From NCBI GenBank assembly GCA_020639115.1, contig JACKHG010000085.1:1-5626 (forward strand): a DNA stretch of 5,626 nt, in the 5' to 3' direction. The notes below the pieces were generated by a model. That model had not been told where the DNA came from and did not search any database. It saw nothing but the letters and a program-made list of their open reading frames with translations. The stretch's first letter is position 1; every line of letters starts with the position of its first letter. This document shows positions 5,143 through 5,626 of this stretch, piece by piece. The DNA comes from Phycisphaerales bacterium (GTDB taxonomy: Bacteria > Planctomycetota > Phycisphaerae > UBA1845). Made by a program: the position numbers and the translations under genes.

Positions 5143-5513
5143 CGGTTCGCCTCTCGGGCAAGGTTGTTGGAGATGTAGGCGTGCTCGCTCACGCGGCAGT
5201 GGCCATGTCGTTTCAGTTCGGCGTGCTGCGCCGCGAAGTAGACGGCGCGGTCAACGCGTTCGAGGCCGAACGTGCGCGCCAACTCGTCGACCTTCGACGT
5301 GGGCATGGCGCGCAGGCAATCGGCGGCAGCGCGAACTTCACCTGGCACGGGAGCAAGCGTGGGCCCATCGACGAAGTCGCGAATTGCCTTCGCGATACGC
5401 AGCAGCTCGTCGCGCTTGAAGCGACCGCTACGGACGTGTTGCGCTACCGCGCCGCCGACGATCTGCCCCGCAGGGCCATCCGCGGTGATCAAGTCTCGGA
5501 GTTCGTCTGCCAT
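5139..5513 (-). CDS. Unrecognised helical protein, first gene of the visible operon (124 aa)
   Basis: The start at ATG 5513 (MADELRDLI) is chosen because GAGG (5523-5520) lies six bases upstream. The longer frame to 5594 adds 27 residues without domain-like character. The protein is largely helical: DELLRIAKAIRDFV, PGEVRAAADCLRAM, SKVDELARTFGLERVDRAVY. Residues 72-93 (TSKVDELARTFGL) resemble a helix-turn-helix-like pair, but too loosely to call. The C-terminus contains His residues (QHAELKRHGHCRVSEHAY). The stop overlaps the next start by 4 bases (ATGA). Function unknown. Confidence 0.65.
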   Translation of the reverse strand: MADELRDLITADGPAGQIVGGAVAQHVRSGRFKRDELLRIAKAIRDFVDGPTLAPVPGEVRAAADCLRAMPTSKVDELARTFGLERVDRAVYFAAQHAELKRHGHCRVSEHAYISNNLAREANR

Positions 5514-5626
5514 TGGCTGCCTCGTGCGTGCGTGTTGGAGGAAACACCTTCCGGATGGCCCAGCTCGACAAATGCCATTGGCCGGGCACCGCACGCACCT
5601 GCCACCCGGCGAGGCGCGCTCGGCAG
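5514..5626 (-). other. Leader region of the minus-strand operon
   Basis: No gene is recognised here. The sequence tgccattggc occurs at 5508-5517 (spanning the start codon at 5513) and again at 5573-5582. GTGCGTGC (5524-5531) has an inverted partner GCACGCAC (5591-5598). The spacing may reflect a local duplication or a regulator site. No convincing -10/-35 pair was found, and the operon may extend beyond the window. Confidence 0.35.

Overview
This high-GC window looks like one end of an integrated mobile element (prophage, phage satellite or integrative island) in a bacterium. The style of the integrase core and of a DUF5681-like protein recalls Planctomycetes. That lineage guess rests on family resemblance only and is moderate to weak.

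Layout. (1) 1-759, plus strand: the C-terminal part of a tyrosine recombinase, cut by the window edge, with all catalytic motifs visible. (2) 771-829: an intergenic sequence that can fold into a near-perfect three-way junction of three 7-bp stems. (3) 860-3327: a three-gene insert that is visibly less GC-rich than the genes around it. It holds a 221-aa protein with a C-terminal winged-helix-like domain (860-1525, +), a 276-aa protein with a PD-(D/E)XK-like nuclease signature (1639-2469, +), and a convergent 227-aa multi-pass membrane protein (2644-3327, -). A 19-bp dyad element, TGTCAGGCRTTTCCTGTCA, lies just upstream of the nuclease-like gene and again just downstream of it, bracketing it. 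An 11-bp direct repeat (ctagctactgc) lies at both outer edges of the insert. (4) 3370-5513, minus strand: a tightly packed five-gene operon. Neighbouring genes overlap by ATGA/GTGA four times three, or are separated by 8 nt. In transcription order they are two unrecognised proteins, a protein with two excisionase-like helix-turn-helix domains, a small CxxC zinc-ribbon-like protein, and a DUF5681-like small basic protein. (5) 5514-5626: the operon leader or the end of an upstream gene.

Reading. The integrase and the double-HTH protein look like the element's integration and excision machinery. The DUF5681-like protein is phage- or island-associated. The three genes between them look like cargo in a hotspot between the convergent ends of the integrase gene and the minus-strand operon. 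A DNA-binding-type protein, a putative nuclease and a membrane protein with a small cytosolic-looking tail, together with a repeated dyad operator, would fit an uncharacterised defence or stress module. This is an inference from architecture; no gene here identifies a named defence system. No tRNA, rRNA, CRISPR array or insertion sequence was seen, and no phage structural or large-terminase gene lies in the window.
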